Origin: Henriciella sp.
Lineage (GTDB): Bacteria; Pseudomonadota; Alphaproteobacteria; Caulobacterales; Hyphomonadaceae
Reading direction: 5' to 3'
Assembly (NCBI GenBank): GCA_013214545.1
Contig: JABSQB010000007.1
Location: 1 to 64,000 of the forward strand
Length of the DNA stretch: 64,000 nt
In this document: positions 48,520 through 59,252 of the stretch, one piece after another
Position numbering within the stretch: position 1 is the stretch's first letter
Layout of the letters: the number at the start of each line of letters is the position of its first letter
Program-made: the position numbers and the translations under genes
The notes under the pieces: model-generated
The model's input: the letters and a program-made list of their open reading frames with translations, nothing else
What the model was told of the DNA's origin: nothing
Databases searched by the model: none

Positions 48520-50382
48520 CTACTGGCAGGCGAGGCACTCATCATAATCTGTGTTCGGCACTTCCATGCCCGCCATGCTGGCTTCTTTCTCGTCAGCGCC
48601 GGCAAAGCTTGCCCGCTGAACCGACTTGGAACGGCAGTAATAGAGCGACTTCACGCCCTTCTCCCAGGCCGTCCAGTGCAGCATATGCAGGTCCCACTTA
48701 TTGATGTCGGCCGGCAGGAAGACGTTCAGCGACTGGGCCTGACAGATATAAGGCGTGCGGTCAGCGGCGTGTTCAATGATCCAGCGCTGATCGATCTCGA
48801 ACGCGGTCTTGAACGTCGACTTCTCGTGCTCGTCCAGGCAATCGAGATGTTGGACGGAACCCTCATGCTCGAGGATTGAAGTCCAGACGGCGTCGGTGTT
48901 CTCGCCTTTTTGCTCGAGCAGTTGCTCAAGATACTTGTTCTTGACCGTGAACGAGCCGGACAGCGTCTTGTGTGTGTAGACATTGGCCGGGATCGGCTCG
49001 ATGCCGGCGCTGGTGCCACCGCAAATGATCGAGATCGAAGCGGTTGGGGCAACGGCCATCTTGTGGCTGAAGCGCGCCATCATGCCAGCCTCGGCAGCAT
49101 CTTCACAGGCGCCGCGTTCTTTGGCGAGCTTCACCGAAGCCGCATCAGCGCCCTGGCGAATGTGCTTGAACATCTTCTCGTTCCAAACCTTCGCCATTGC
49201 GCTTTCCATTGGCAGGTTCAGCGACTGCAAGAAGGAGTGGAAGCCCATCAAGCCGAGACCCACGGAACGCTCACGCTTGGCGGAGTATACGGCGCGGGCC
49301 ATTTCGTTCGGCGCACGGTCGATAAAGTCCTGCAGCACATTGTCGAGGAAGCGATAGACATCTTCCAGGAAGGTTTCGTGCTTGCTCCACTCCATGAACT
49401 TCTCAGCGTTCAGCGAGGACAGGCAGCAAACCGCGGTGCGGTCTTCGCCATTGTGATCAACACCGGTCGGCAGAGTGATCTCGGAGCAGAGATTGGACTG
49501 TGTGACTTTCAGGCCGAGCTGGCGCTGGTGTGCGGGCATCGCATTGTTCACAGTGTCAGTGAACAGAAGATAAGGCTCACCGGTCTGGATACGTAGCTCA
49601 AGGATTTTCTGCCAGATCTTGCGGGCATTCACCTTGCGCAGCGGTTCACCTGTCTTTGGTGACAGCAGCTCAAACTCGTCATCATTCTTGACCGCTTCCA
49701 TGAACGCATCGGTGATGTTGATGCCATGGTGCAGGTTCAGAGACTTGCGGTTGAAGTCACCGGATGGCTTCCGCACTTCCAGGAATTCTTCGATTTCCGG
49801 GTGGTGGACATCCAGATAGCAGGCCGCCGAGCCACGGCGCAGCGAGCCCTGGCTGATGGCGAGGGTCAGGCTGTCCATCACGCGAATAAAAGGAATGATG
49901 CCGCTGGTCTGGCCGCTTTTGCCAACTTTCTCACCGATTGAGCGGACATTGCCCCAATACGTGCCGATGCCGCCGCCATTTGAGGCGAGCCAGACATTCT
50001 CTGTCCAGGTGCCAACAATGTCATCTAGGCTGTCGCCAACCTGATTCAGGAAGCAGGAGATTGGCAGACCGCGATCGGCGCCGCCATTTGACAGGACCGG
50101 GGTCGCCGGCATGAACCAGAGGTTCGACATATAGTCATAAAGGCGCTGCGCATGGTCAGCATCGTCTGCGAACGCTTCAGAGACGCGCGCAAACATATCC
50201 TGATAAGATTCACCCGGCAGTAGATAACGATCTTCAAGCGTGACTTTGCCGAACTCTGTCAGCAAGGCGTCGCGCGAACGATCAACCTGAACGCTGGGTA
50301 CGACTCGCAAGTCTGGCGCGCCGGTTTGCGCGTCCGAATTTTGTACCTCTTTTGTGAGCGTTGCGTTACCAGTACCTGCCAT
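48520..50382 (-). CDS. nrdA: Class I ribonucleotide reductase alpha subunit
   Basis: NGGGIGTYWGNVRSIGEKV, QSNLCSEITLP, C-terminal DYDECLACQ. Confidence 0.96.
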   Translation of the reverse strand: MAGTGNATLTKEVQNSDAQTGAPDLRVVPSVQVDRSRDALLTEFGKVTLEDRYLLPGESYQDMFARVSEAFADDADHAQRLYDYMSNLWFMPATPVLSNGGADRGLPISCFLNQVGDSLDDIVGTWTENVWLASNGGGIGTYWGNVRSIGEKVGKSGQTSGIIPFIRVMDSLTLAISQGSLRRGSAACYLDVHHPEIEEFLEVRKPSGDFNRKSLNLHHGINITDAFMEAVKNDDEFELLSPKTGEPLRKVNARKIWQKILELRIQTGEPYLLFTDTVNNAMPAHQRQLGLKVTQSNLCSEITLPTGVDHNGEDRTAVCCLSSLNAEKFMEWSKHETFLEDVYRFLDNVLQDFIDRAPNEMARAVYSAKRERSVGLGLMGFHSFLQSLNLPMESAMAKVWNEKMFKHIRQGADAASVKLAKERGACEDAAEAGMMARFSHKMAVAPTASISIICGGTSAGIEPIPANVYTHKTLSGSFTVKNKYLEQLLEQKGENTDAVWTSILEHEGSVQHLDCLDEHEKSTFKTAFEIDQRWIIEHAADRTPYICQAQSLNVFLPADINKWDLHMLHWTAWEKGVKSLYYCRSKSVQRASFAGADEKEASMAGMEVPNTDYDECLACQ

Positions 50383-50436
50383 GTCTTTTCATACCCCTTG
50401 CATAAGGCCCATCATATATAGGGATTGTCTCGAAAA

Positions 50437-50483
50437 CCGCCATATACGGTGTTTCACTCCAGCCCTCACACAACATATAGTGC
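50437..50483. promoter_or_regulatory. Tandem NrdR boxes upstream of nrdA
   Basis: CCGCCATATACGGTGT (50437-50452) and ACACAACATATAGTGC (50468-50483), 31-bp register. Confidence 0.85.
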
Positions 50484-50537
50484 CTATAAGGTTAATGCGA
50501 CGTCAACAGGCCGCGTCTTAAAAACGTCACTTTGGCG

Positions 50538-50564
50538 GTGGATAAGTGGTTAATAGCTGGTTAA
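50538..50564. promoter_or_regulatory. DnaA-box-like and CtrA-like sites upstream of nrdA
   Basis: GTGGATAA (TTATCCAC on minus) 50538-50545; TTAA-TAGCTGG-TTAA 50550-50564. Confidence 0.6.
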
Positions 50565-50844
50565 TTCGCCTCCCTCGCGCCCGTCAGAATTAGGGGTTTG
50601 AGCAGGCTCATATTTTTGAAAAAATATTTGCCCCAAAACGGCTTGAAAATTTTCCCGAATAGGGCGTCTCGGAGTACGGATTCGAAACGAATCAACGAGC
50701 CCTAGAAAAACGACCTGAGCGCGACTCGCGGGACACAAGATCTAGTAGGTCTCCGGCGACCGATTCTCCGCAATTTCGGTATTTGGCATTGCTCAAACTC
50801 GCTGAAATCCTGCATAAACGCGCCGAAACCTTCGGGGAGCCCGC

Positions 50845-51294
50845 ATGATCCGCACGTTGCTTTGTCTCATCGCCCTGAGCGCCTGTACGCTCACCACCGC
50901 GTCTGAGGAAGCCGATCCCAATCGCCTCGATTGGCTGACCGGATGCTGGCAGGGCGACGATGGCATGACCCGCGAGGTTTGGTCAGGATCGGAAGACGGC
51001 TACTATTTCGGCTACTCGATTGTCCTCAAAGACGGACATGCTGTGTTTTTTGAACAGATGCGGGTGGATCCAGCGCCGCTGCCTGTCTTCAACGCTTATC
51101 CTGCAGGCGACGGTCCGTCCGCCTTCCCCGCAACTGAGATCTCTGACACCAGCGTAACCTTTGCCAATCCGGCGCATGATTTCCCGCAGAAGATCAAATA
51201 CTGGCGCGACGGGACACGCCTGCGCGCGACGATCTCGCGGATCGATGACAGCCGCGCTGCTGAGTTTTCCTTCACCCGCTGCGCTGAGCGCTGA
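50845..51294 (+). CDS. DUF6265-like lipoprotein
   Basis: MIRTLLCLIALSACT lipobox; LDWLTGCWQGDDGMTREVWSG. Confidence 0.75.
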   Translation: MIRTLLCLIALSACTLTTASEEADPNRLDWLTGCWQGDDGMTREVWSGSEDGYYFGYSIVLKDGHAVFFEQMRVDPAPLPVFNAYPAGDGPSAFPATEISDTSVTFANPAHDFPQKIKYWRDGTRLRATISRIDDSRAAEFSFTRCAER

Positions 51295-51448
51295 CGCGCA
51301 CCTTTCGCAGTTTCAATCACACCCGCGCTTTACGCCCCCGGCGCTGAACCTTACAAGTCACCTCTCTTGTCTTTGGGGTCAGTTCAGGCGAGCGACGATG
51401 ATAATGAGCGCGGGGGGCGCGATTTTGACGGGCGATGAGGAGCTGCGC

Positions 51449-52615
51449 ATGCGCATCATGATCGTGACAGACGCCTGGGAGCCACAGGTGAACGGGGTTG
51501 TGCGCACAATGCAGCGCGTGATCTCGGAACTGTCCGAAGAGGGCCATGAGTTTGAAGTCGTGCATCCGGGTGATGGCTTTAACACCATGCCGCTGCCGAC
51601 CTATCCGGAAATCAAACTCGCTCTGTTTGCCGAACGCAAAATCAAGGAGCGGTTCGAGGCGTTCGAGCCGGACGCGATCCACATTGTTACTGAAGGCACG
51701 TTGGGCATGGCTGGCCGCAAGATGTGTCTGAAGATCAAGCACCCTTTTTCCACTGCCTATCATACGCGGTTTCCGGAATATGTGTCAGCCCGCATGCCGA
51801 TCCCGACCAGCGCGGGCTACAGCTTCGTGCGCTGGTTCCACAAGTATTCTGGCAAAGTGATGGTGCCGACCCCGAGCATGGTCGAAGAGCTTGAAGCCAA
51901 GCGTTTCATCAATCTGGTCGCCTGGACCCGCGGCGTGGACACTGAAATGTTCCATCCAGATCGGCGGATCGAAGCTGGCGCCAAAAATGATCCGTTCGAG
52001 GGATTGCCGCGCCCCATCTTCCTAAATGTCGGCCGCGTCGCGGTTGAGAAAAACATTGAAGCCTTCGTGGAACTGGACCTGCCAGGCTCGAAAGTCGTGG
52101 TCGGCGACGGCCCGGCGCTTGAGAGCCTGAAGAAGAAATATCCCGACGTGCATTTTCTTGGCGCGCGGTTTGGCGAAGATCTCGCCACTTATTATGCCAG
52201 CGCCGATGTCTTTGTGTTCCCGAGCCTCACCGACACGTTTGGCCTCGTAGTTCTGGAAGCCATGTCCTCCGGCACACCCGTGGCGGCTTATGAAGCGACC
52301 GGGCCGAAAGATGTCATTCCGGGATCGGATGCCGGAACGATCACGCCGATCGGCGGGGATCTCGCTGCCGGGGCGGTCGCCTGCCTCGACCTCGATCGGT
52401 CGACCTGCCGGACTTATGCTGAGGGTTATAGCTGGAAGTCGGTCGCCCTCGCCTTTCTTGATAATCTGCAACCGCTGCCCACGCCGGAGCGTCGACGCTT
52501 CTGGCAGAAACTGCGGCGTAAAAAGAAAACCTGGGTCGACTGGGAACAGTTTACCGACTGGATGAAACCCGACGATCAAACCGCAGAGAAAAAGGACAAG
52601 GAGGACAAGACATGA
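51449..52615 (+). CDS. GT4-family glycosyltransferase (alpha-mannosyltransferase-like)
   Basis: MRIMIVTDAWEPQVNGVVRTMQRVISEL; VFPSLTDTFGLVVLEAMSSGTPVAAY. Confidence 0.93.
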   Translation: MRIMIVTDAWEPQVNGVVRTMQRVISELSEEGHEFEVVHPGDGFNTMPLPTYPEIKLALFAERKIKERFEAFEPDAIHIVTEGTLGMAGRKMCLKIKHPFSTAYHTRFPEYVSARMPIPTSAGYSFVRWFHKYSGKVMVPTPSMVEELEAKRFINLVAWTRGVDTEMFHPDRRIEAGAKNDPFEGLPRPIFLNVGRVAVEKNIEAFVELDLPGSKVVVGDGPALESLKKKYPDVHFLGARFGEDLATYYASADVFVFPSLTDTFGLVVLEAMSSGTPVAAYEATGPKDVIPGSDAGTITPIGGDLAAGAVACLDLDRSTCRTYAEGYSWKSVALAFLDNLQPLPTPERRRFWQKLRRKKKTWVDWEQFTDWMKPDDQTAEKKDKEDKT

Positions 52616-53055
52616 GCTGGGAACTGGGATTCACTCTGATCAACGCCTTGGTTGTACCTGCCTGGGCCTTGTTGCTGGTCTTGCCACGCTCGCCGATCAC
52701 AAAGGCGCTGGTACATTCCATGTTCTGGCCGGTTCTGATGGGCTCGATCTATGCGACGCTTCTGATCGCCAGCATGTTCTTCGGACAAGCTCATCCGGAT
52801 GCCGGATTCTCATTTGGCGGGGTGCAGGCTCTATTTGACCATCCCAATGGTGTGCTGGTCGGCTGGACTCATTTTCTGGTCTTCGACCTGTTCGTAGGCG
52901 CCTGGATTGCCCGCGACGCGCAACGACGGGAAATCTCACATATTGTTACAGTCCCCTGCCTGCTCGGCGCTTTCTTGTTCGGACCGGTCGGATTGCTGCT
53001 TTATGCGGTGATACGGCTATTCTCAGGCAAAGGATTCGGCCTTAGCGAGAGCTGA
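52612..53055 (+). CDS. ABA4-like (DUF4281) membrane protein
   Basis: DHPNGVLVGWTHFLVFDLFVGAWIARDAQRR; GPVGLLLYAVIRL. Confidence 0.85.
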   Translation: MSWELGFTLINALVVPAWALLLVLPRSPITKALVHSMFWPVLMGSIYATLLIASMFFGQAHPDAGFSFGGVQALFDHPNGVLVGWTHFLVFDLFVGAWIARDAQRREISHIVTVPCLLGAFLFGPVGLLLYAVIRLFSGKGFGLSES

Positions 53056-53201
53056 TTGCGCAAGATTTCTCCTCTAAGCGTTAGTGTCGCTCAACTGACA
53101 GCGTAATCAGCTGCGCTGCGCGCCTGCGCCGCGCTGGACTGGTCTCAAACTTGCGTCTAAAGACGCGTCGAAATTCAGCACTTAGGCAAAAGAGGTTTTC
53201 T

Positions 53202-54209
53202 ATGGCTCTTCGCGTCGCAATCAATGGCTTTGGCCGTATTGGCCGTTTGGTCCTTCGCTCCATCATCGAACATGACCGCACGGATATTGAAGTCGTCGCG
53301 ATCAACGATCTCGGCCCGGTCGAGACCAATGCCCACCTGCTCCAGTACGACACCGTACACGGCAAGCTCGACCAGGAAGTCACCGTTGACGGCGACATGA
53401 TCCGGGTCGGCAATCGCGCCTTCAAGTGTACAGCGATCCGTAACCCGGCTGAACTGCCGCATGCCGAAATGGGCATCGACATCGCGTTCGAATGTACCGG
53501 CATCTTCGCATCTAAAGAAAAAGCCGCGGCGCACCTCGAAGCTGGCGCCAAGCGCGTCCTCGTCTCTGCCCCAGCGGGCGGCGCCGACAAGACCATCGTT
53601 TACGGCGTGAACCACGAGACGCTGTCAGCCGACGATCTCGTCGTCTCTAACGCCTCTTGCACCACCAACTGCCTGTCGCCGGTCGCGAAAGTCCTGAACG
53701 ACACGGTCGGCATTGAGCGCGGTTATATGACCACGGTTCACGCCTATACCGGCGACCAGCCGACGCTTGACCGCATGCACAAGGATCTCTATCGGGCACG
53801 CGCTGCAGCGAGCTCCATGATCCCGACCTCTACCGGCGCCGCGAAAGCGGTCGGCCTGGTCCTGCCAGAGCTCGAAGGCAAGCTGAACGGTTCTGCGGTT
53901 CGCGTTCCAACGCCAAACGTATCAATGATCGACCTGGTCTTTGATGCTGGCCGCGAAACCACGGTCGAAGAAGTCAACGCAGCGATCAAAGCTGCTGCCG
54001 ACGGCCCGATGAAAGGCGTGCTCGGCTATTCCGACAAGCCGCTGGTCTCGGCTGACTTCAACCATGATGCACACAGCTCAACCTTCGCTGCAGACGGCAC
54101 CAATGTCACCGAAGGCACGCTGGTTCGCGTGCTCAGCTGGTATGACAATGAGTGGGGCTTCGCGACCCGGATGAGCGACACCGCGCTTCACATGGCGAAA
54201 TTCCTGTAA
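53202..54209 (+). CDS. gap: Type I glyceraldehyde-3-phosphate dehydrogenase
   Basis: [48 protein letters not shown]. Confidence 0.98.
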   Translation: MALRVAINGFGRIGRLVLRSIIEHDRTDIEVVAINDLGPVETNAHLLQYDTVHGKLDQEVTVDGDMIRVGNRAFKCTAIRNPAELPHAEMGIDIAFECTGIFASKEKAAAHLEAGAKRVLVSAPAGGADKTIVYGVNHETLSADDLVVSNASCTTNCLSPVAKVLNDTVGIERGYMTTVHAYTGDQPTLDRMHKDLYRARAAASSMIPTSTGAAKAVGLVLPELEGKLNGSAVRVPTPNVSMIDLVFDAGRETTVEEVNAAIKAAADGPMKGVLGYSDKPLVSADFNHDAHSSTFAADGTNVTEGTLVRVLSWYDNEWGFATRMSDTALHMAKFL

Positions 54210-54223
54210 GCGACGATCGCCAG

Positions 54224-55408
54224 ATGGGAAGCTTCAAGACCCTCGATGATATGGACCTGGCCGGAAAGGCAGTCCTGACCCGCATCGATATCAATGTCCC
54301 GGTCGAAAATGGCCGGGTCACGGATACAACCCGGATCGACAAGGTCGCGCCGACCATTCTGAAAATCCTCGAGAAGGGCGGCAAGCCCGTCCTTCTTGCG
54401 CATTTTGGCCGTCCGAAGGGTCAGCCCAATCCGGACATGTCGCTGCGTGTCACGGTCCCCGCGCTTGAGGCGGCGCTCGGCAAGATAGTAACCTTTGTCG
54501 AACGACCTGACCGCGCGATGATCGATGCGGCGCCGAGCGATGCGGTCATCCTAGTCGAGAATACGCGCTTCACGTCGATGGAAACCGACAATGCCCCGCA
54601 AATGGCGCAGTTCCTGAGCTCGTTGGGCGATGTCTATTGCAATGATGCATTCTCAGCCGCGCACCGCGCGCATGCATCGACCGAAGGGGTGGCGCGGCTT
54701 CTGCCAAATTGCGCTGGTCTGTTGATGCAAGCCGAACTTGACGCGCTCGATGCGGCGCTGGGCACACCAACTCGCCCGGTCCTCGCGGTCGTCGGTGGGG
54801 CCAAAGTCAGCTCGAAGATCGACCTGCTGAAGAACCTGGTCTCCAAAGTCGACGCACTGGCGATTGGCGGCGGTATGGCTAACACGTTCCTCGCGGCCCG
54901 CGGCTATAGTGTCGGCAAGTCGCTCTGCGAGCATGACCTGACCGACACGGCGAAGCAGATCGAAGCCAACGCCAAGGCCGCTGGATGCGATATCCTGCTG
55001 CCCATGGATGTCGTTGTGGCCAAGGACTTCGCCGCCAACGCACCGCATCGCACATGCGGACTCGATGAAGTTGCAGATGACGAGATGATCCTAGATGCTG
55101 GTCCTCAGACCGTAGCGATCCTGGCCTCCGCCCTCGATGTCGCCAAGACGCTGGTATGGAACGGCCCGCTCGGCGCGTTTGAGATGGAACCGTTTGACAA
55201 AGCGACGGTCCAGGCTGCTCAGGCCGCAGGCACACGCTGCAAATCCGGTTCCCTGATCGCAGTTGCCGGTGGCGGTGATACTGTGGCGGCGCTAAACCAT
55301 GCCAATGTGGCGCAAGATTTCACGCATATTTCGACCGCAGGTGGCGCATTTCTTGAATGGATGGAAGGCAAACCCCTTCCCGGCGTCGAGGCGCTCAAAG
55401 ACAGTTAA
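54224..55408 (+). CDS. pgk: Phosphoglycerate kinase
   Basis: [48 protein letters not shown]. Confidence 0.97.
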   Translation: MGSFKTLDDMDLAGKAVLTRIDINVPVENGRVTDTTRIDKVAPTILKILEKGGKPVLLAHFGRPKGQPNPDMSLRVTVPALEAALGKIVTFVERPDRAMIDAAPSDAVILVENTRFTSMETDNAPQMAQFLSSLGDVYCNDAFSAAHRAHASTEGVARLLPNCAGLLMQAELDALDAALGTPTRPVLAVVGGAKVSSKIDLLKNLVSKVDALAIGGGMANTFLAARGYSVGKSLCEHDLTDTAKQIEANAKAAGCDILLPMDVVVAKDFAANAPHRTCGLDEVADDEMILDAGPQTVAILASALDVAKTLVWNGPLGAFEMEPFDKATVQAAQAAGTRCKSGSLIAVAGGGDTVAALNHANVAQDFTHISTAGGAFLEWMEGKPLPGVEALKDS

Positions 55409-55507
55409 ATGACACATCACTTCTCCTTCCGCTGGCCAACCAAGACCGCGGAAGCAGAGGCGGGCAAAAAGACAGCGGTGTCAGTTACAAATTCAACCAA
55501 TACTTTT

Positions 55508-55540
55508 GGGGCTGGGTGCATGGCGCACGCAGCCCTTTTT
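55508..55540 (+). terminator. Intrinsic terminator between pgk and fda
   Basis: GGGCTGGGTGC-ATG-GCGCACGCAGCCCTTTTT. Confidence 0.8.
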
Positions 55541-55561
55541 CTATCTTGAGAGGGATCGTAG

Positions 55562-56455
55562 ATGGCTAATCAACAAATGACGCAGCAGGCGGCGCAGAAA
55601 GCAGGCTTTGTCGCGGCACTGGACCAGTCTGGGGGCTCTACCCCCAAGGCGCTGAAGCTTTACGGCATTGAGGGCGATGCCTGGTCGAGCGATGAAGAAA
55701 TGTTTGGCCTGATCCACGACATGCGGGCCCGGATCGTGAAATCGCCCGCCTTTACCGGCGACAAGGTGATGGGCGCGATCCTGTTCGAGCGCACCATGGA
55801 CGGCGAAATTGATGGGGTCCCGACCGCTCAGTACCTGTGGGAAAAACGCGGCGTTGTGCCTTTCCTGAAAGTCGATAAAGGCCTCGCTGAGGAAGCCAAT
55901 GGCGTTCAGCTGATGAACCCGATGCCAGAGCTTGATGCGCTGCTCACGCGCGCCGCGCAAAAAGGCATTTTCGGCACCAAGATGCGCTCTGTCATTCACG
56001 CGGCGAATGCTGAAGGCATCGCGGCGAATGTTGCCCAGCAATTTGAAGTCGGCCTGCAAATCCTCGGTCACGGCCTGGTGCCGATCATCGAGCCTGAGGT
56101 GAACATCACAATCGACGACAAGGCCGAAGCAGAAGACATCCTGCTCGCCGAAATCACCAAGCAGCTGGCGACCGTGCCAGCCGATCAGCAGGTTATGCTG
56201 AAATTGTCGCTGCCTGAGAACGCTAACCAGTACAAATCTCTCGTCGATCATCCGCGGGTGATGCGCGTGGTAGCCCTGTCTGGCGGATATAGCCGCGAAG
56301 AAGCCAATCGCCGCCTGTGCCAGAACACCGGCATGATTGCGAGTTTTTCTCGCGCTCTGACCGAAGGTTTGTCGGCGCAGCAAAGCGATTCAGACTTTGA
56401 CACCATGCTCGCGAGCACGATTGACAGCATCTTTGATGCCTCTTGCGCTGGCTAG
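55562..56455 (+). CDS. fda: Class I fructose-bisphosphate aldolase
   Basis: [34 protein letters not shown]. Confidence 0.95.
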   Translation: MANQQMTQQAAQKAGFVAALDQSGGSTPKALKLYGIEGDAWSSDEEMFGLIHDMRARIVKSPAFTGDKVMGAILFERTMDGEIDGVPTAQYLWEKRGVVPFLKVDKGLAEEANGVQLMNPMPELDALLTRAAQKGIFGTKMRSVIHAANAEGIAANVAQQFEVGLQILGHGLVPIIEPEVNITIDDKAEAEDILLAEITKQLATVPADQQVMLKLSLPENANQYKSLVDHPRVMRVVALSGGYSREEANRRLCQNTGMIASFSRALTEGLSAQQSDSDFDTMLASTIDSIFDASCAG

Positions 56456-56479
56456 GCCTGCCAGATCTCACATATGGAC

Positions 56480-56504
56480 AAGGCGGTCTGCGGGCCGCCT
56501 TTTT
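56480..56504 (+). terminator. Intrinsic terminator after fda
   Basis: AAGGCGG-loop-CCGCCTTTTT. Confidence 0.8.
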
Positions 56505-56568
56505 CGTATGCGCCAGCGGTGCCCAAATCTTGACGACTCACCTCTGATCGGCGCAAACCCTGTCCATC

Positions 56569-57231
56569 ATGAGCGACCCGACCCGCGAACGCCCCCGGCT
56601 TTACCTGATCACGCCGCCGAAAATCGACGATGTGTCGGCATTTGTTGATCAGTTCCGCGCTGCGGTTCAGGGCGGCGACGTCGCCAGTCTGCAAATCCGC
56701 CTGAAGCAAGGCGACGAGATCGACCTCGCCGCCACACGTGAGGTCACTCAGGCGGTCAAGCGCATTTGCACGGCCGAGCATATTGCCCTGTTCATCAATG
56801 ACAGCCCGCAGCTTGCCCGCGCGCTGGAAGTCGACGGTGTGCATCTCGGCATGAATGATATGGACATCACCGAAGCCCGCGAGCTGATCGGCCCGGACAT
56901 GATCATCGGCGCGACCTGCAAGAACTCAAAACACCAGGCGATGATCGCAGGCGAGGCAGGCGCTGACTATGTCGCGTTCGGGGCCTTCCATCCGACGACG
57001 ACCAAGGCAGACACGACGCCCGCCGATCCGGAAATCCTGACCTGGTGCCAGATGTTTCTGACCCTGCCCTGCGTGGCGATTGGTGGCATCACGCTCGCCA
57101 ATGCGGCCCCGCTCCTGGCAGCAGGGGCAGACTTTCTTGCCGTGTCCAGCGGCGTCTGGGACCATCAGGACGGCCCGGCCGCGGCCGTCGCTATGTTCAA
57201 TCGTGTGATCGACGAGTCGATGGTCGCGTAA
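56569..57231 (+). CDS. thiE: Thiamine phosphate synthase family protein
   Basis: LYLITPP, FINDSPQLARALEVDGVHLGMNDMDI, AIGGITLANAAPLLAAGADFLAVSSGVW. Confidence 0.85.
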   Translation: MSDPTRERPRLYLITPPKIDDVSAFVDQFRAAVQGGDVASLQIRLKQGDEIDLAATREVTQAVKRICTAEHIALFINDSPQLARALEVDGVHLGMNDMDITEARELIGPDMIIGATCKNSKHQAMIAGEAGADYVAFGAFHPTTTKADTTPADPEILTWCQMFLTLPCVAIGGITLANAAPLLAAGADFLAVSSGVWDHQDGPAAAVAMFNRVIDESMVA

Positions 57232-57232
57232 A

Positions 57233-57538
57233 CTACTCGGCTTTAGGCGGCGCTGCGCGCCCCGTCACCTGATCGTGCAGCGACTTGTCCATTCTAAAAT
57301 GCGCCACCAGGAATTCGGCAATCACGCGCAGAACCATGATCGCGATAATCGCGCCGATCGGCGTTTTGATCATGCCCCAAAGCGCGGTGTCCCAATCATT
57401 GTCGAGATAGGTGAGCCAGAACCAGAACCGGCGTACGGCATGCCATAGAATGCCCAGAATACCGAAATAATAGAGCAAACGCGTCAGCGTTGCGCCCATG
57501 GATTTTTCAAAACTCAGAAAACCAGACACAATGCCCAT
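57233..57538 (-). CDS. DUF4282-like membrane protein
   Basis: FLSFEKSMGATLTRLLYYFGILGIL...VLRVIAEFLVAHFRM. Confidence 0.75.
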   Translation of the reverse strand: MGIVSGFLSFEKSMGATLTRLLYYFGILGILWHAVRRFWFWLTYLDNDWDTALWGMIKTPIGAIIAIMVLRVIAEFLVAHFRMDKSLHDQVTGRAAPPKAE

Positions 57539-57660
57539 GAGTTCCCCTCCTTGCTGAGTGATGCACCCATTCAACCGCAAGGCTGCCGCCCTGTCCACAA
57601 AACTTGACCAAACCGCCCGTCACCGCTACGCCGCGCGCTCTACTGATGAGGACGTCTCAC

Positions 57661-58227
57661 ATGGCCAAAATCAACGGCAACGAAATCAAGCCCAACATGG
57701 TGATCGAGTATAATGGCAGCGTCTGGCGCGCCATGAAGTGCAACCATGTAAAGCCCGGCAAAGGCGGCGCTTTCAACCAGGTTGAAATGCGCAATCTGTT
57801 CAATGGTTCAAAAGCCAATGAGCGCTTCCGCGCCAACGAAACGGTTGAGCGCGTCCGCCTTGAGCAGAAAGATTTCCAGTTCCTCTATGACGCTGGCGAG
57901 GCCTATGCCTTCATGGATCAGGAAACATTCGAACAGATCGAACTGCAAAAGGACTTTGTCGGCGAAGACGGCGATTTCCTGCAGGACGGCATGACGGTTG
58001 AGATTGAATTCTATGGCGATAAGCCGATCGGCGTCGCCCTGCCCCAGCAAGTGACGCTGACCGTGGAAGAAACCGAGCCCGTTGTAAAAGGCCAGACCGC
58101 TGCCAACAGCTTCAAGCCGGCAACCTGCGAGAATGGCATTCGCGTCACCGTGCCGCCTTTCATTGGCGTCGGAGAACGTATTGTTGTGCAGACCGAAGAC
58201 CGCACCTATCTGCGCCGCGCTGATTAA
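57661..58227 (+). CDS. efp: Elongation factor P
   Basis: [38 protein letters not shown]. Confidence 0.97.
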   Translation: MAKINGNEIKPNMVIEYNGSVWRAMKCNHVKPGKGGAFNQVEMRNLFNGSKANERFRANETVERVRLEQKDFQFLYDAGEAYAFMDQETFEQIELQKDFVGEDGDFLQDGMTVEIEFYGDKPIGVALPQQVTLTVEETEPVVKGQTAANSFKPATCENGIRVTVPPFIGVGERIVVQTEDRTYLRRAD

Positions 58228-58240
58228 GGCGAACTGAACC

Positions 58241-59059
58241 ATGTCAAGACCTTCTGCGCTTGGAAATGTCATCATCGAAGCGGCCCGCAAGGCTGGCCGC
58301 TCGCTCGCCCGCGACTTTGGCGAGGTGGAGTTTCTGCAAGTCGAAAAGAAGGGACCGGCCGACTTTGTCTCGAATGCCGATCATCGCGCTGAAGAGACGA
58401 TTTACGAGTATCTGAGCAAAGCCCGCCCCGGCTATGGCTTCGTGATGGAAGAGCGCGGCATCGTCGAGGGCTCTGACAAGACCAACCGATTTATTGTCGA
58501 CCCGCTCGATGGCACCCTGAACTTCCTGCATGGTCAGCCGCATTATGCCGTCTCAATCGCGCTTGAGCGGGAAGGCAAACTGTTCGCAGGCGTGGTTTAT
58601 GACGTCGCCAAGAATGAGATCTTCTGGGGCGAAACAGGCCGCGGCGCCTGGCTCGGTCAGCGCAAGTTGAAAGTTGGCGGGCGCAAACATCTCGATCAAT
58701 CAGTAATCGCGACCGGCACACCTTGGGTCGGCAAGTCGGAAGAGTATCACAACCGGTTCGCCAAAGAGATCCACCTGATGACGCGCTCTGTGGCGGGCAT
58801 TCGCCGCTATGGCTCGGCTGCGCTGGACCTTGCCTGGGTCGCAGCCGGGCGGTTTGACGGTTTCTGGGAAAGCCATCTGCAAGCCTGGGACGTTGCGGCC
58901 GGCATGGTTCTGGTACGCGAGGCGGGCGGCGTTACGACTGAGATGAATGGTGGCGATCCGCTGAAAACCGGGTCGATCATTTCGGCCAATCCTGATCTTC
59001 ACCCGCAGCTGGAAAAGCGCTTGCGCGAAGCGGCGGCCAGCACCCCAAATGTCGACTGA
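58241..59059 (+). CDS. suhB: Inositol monophosphatase family protein
   Basis: FVSNADHRAEETIYEYL; FIVDPLDGTLNFLHGQPHYAVSIAL; AWDVAAGMVLVREAGG. Confidence 0.93.
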   Translation: MSRPSALGNVIIEAARKAGRSLARDFGEVEFLQVEKKGPADFVSNADHRAEETIYEYLSKARPGYGFVMEERGIVEGSDKTNRFIVDPLDGTLNFLHGQPHYAVSIALEREGKLFAGVVYDVAKNEIFWGETGRGAWLGQRKLKVGGRKHLDQSVIATGTPWVGKSEEYHNRFAKEIHLMTRSVAGIRRYGSAALDLAWVAAGRFDGFWESHLQAWDVAAGMVLVREAGGVTTEMNGGDPLKTGSIISANPDLHPQLEKRLREAAASTPNVD

Positions 59060-59252
59060 GCCCACTCCGGACCTTGAGAAGAAACCCGGCCTGATCGGGC
59101 GTGCCCGTAAGGGAATTGAGTGGCTGAACGCCAATAAGGCACGGTTTTTCTGGTGGTGGGTGGCTTATCAGGCTGTCAAAGGCACGATCACGCTGTCGCT
59201 GATCTGGATTCCATTATTGCTGTTCTGGCTGCGCAGCCGCGGCGAGGCCTAG
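59049..59252 (+). CDS. Small hypothetical membrane protein
   Basis: 67 aa, one TM segment, overlaps suhB stop. Confidence 0.55.
   Translation: MSTEPTPDLEKKPGLIGRARKGIEWLNANKARFFWWWVAYQAVKGTITLSLIWIPLLLFWLRSRGEA

Noticed and set aside
48910-49596. 228-aa plus ORF
   Set aside because: Antisense shadow of nrdA with no recognisable motifs.
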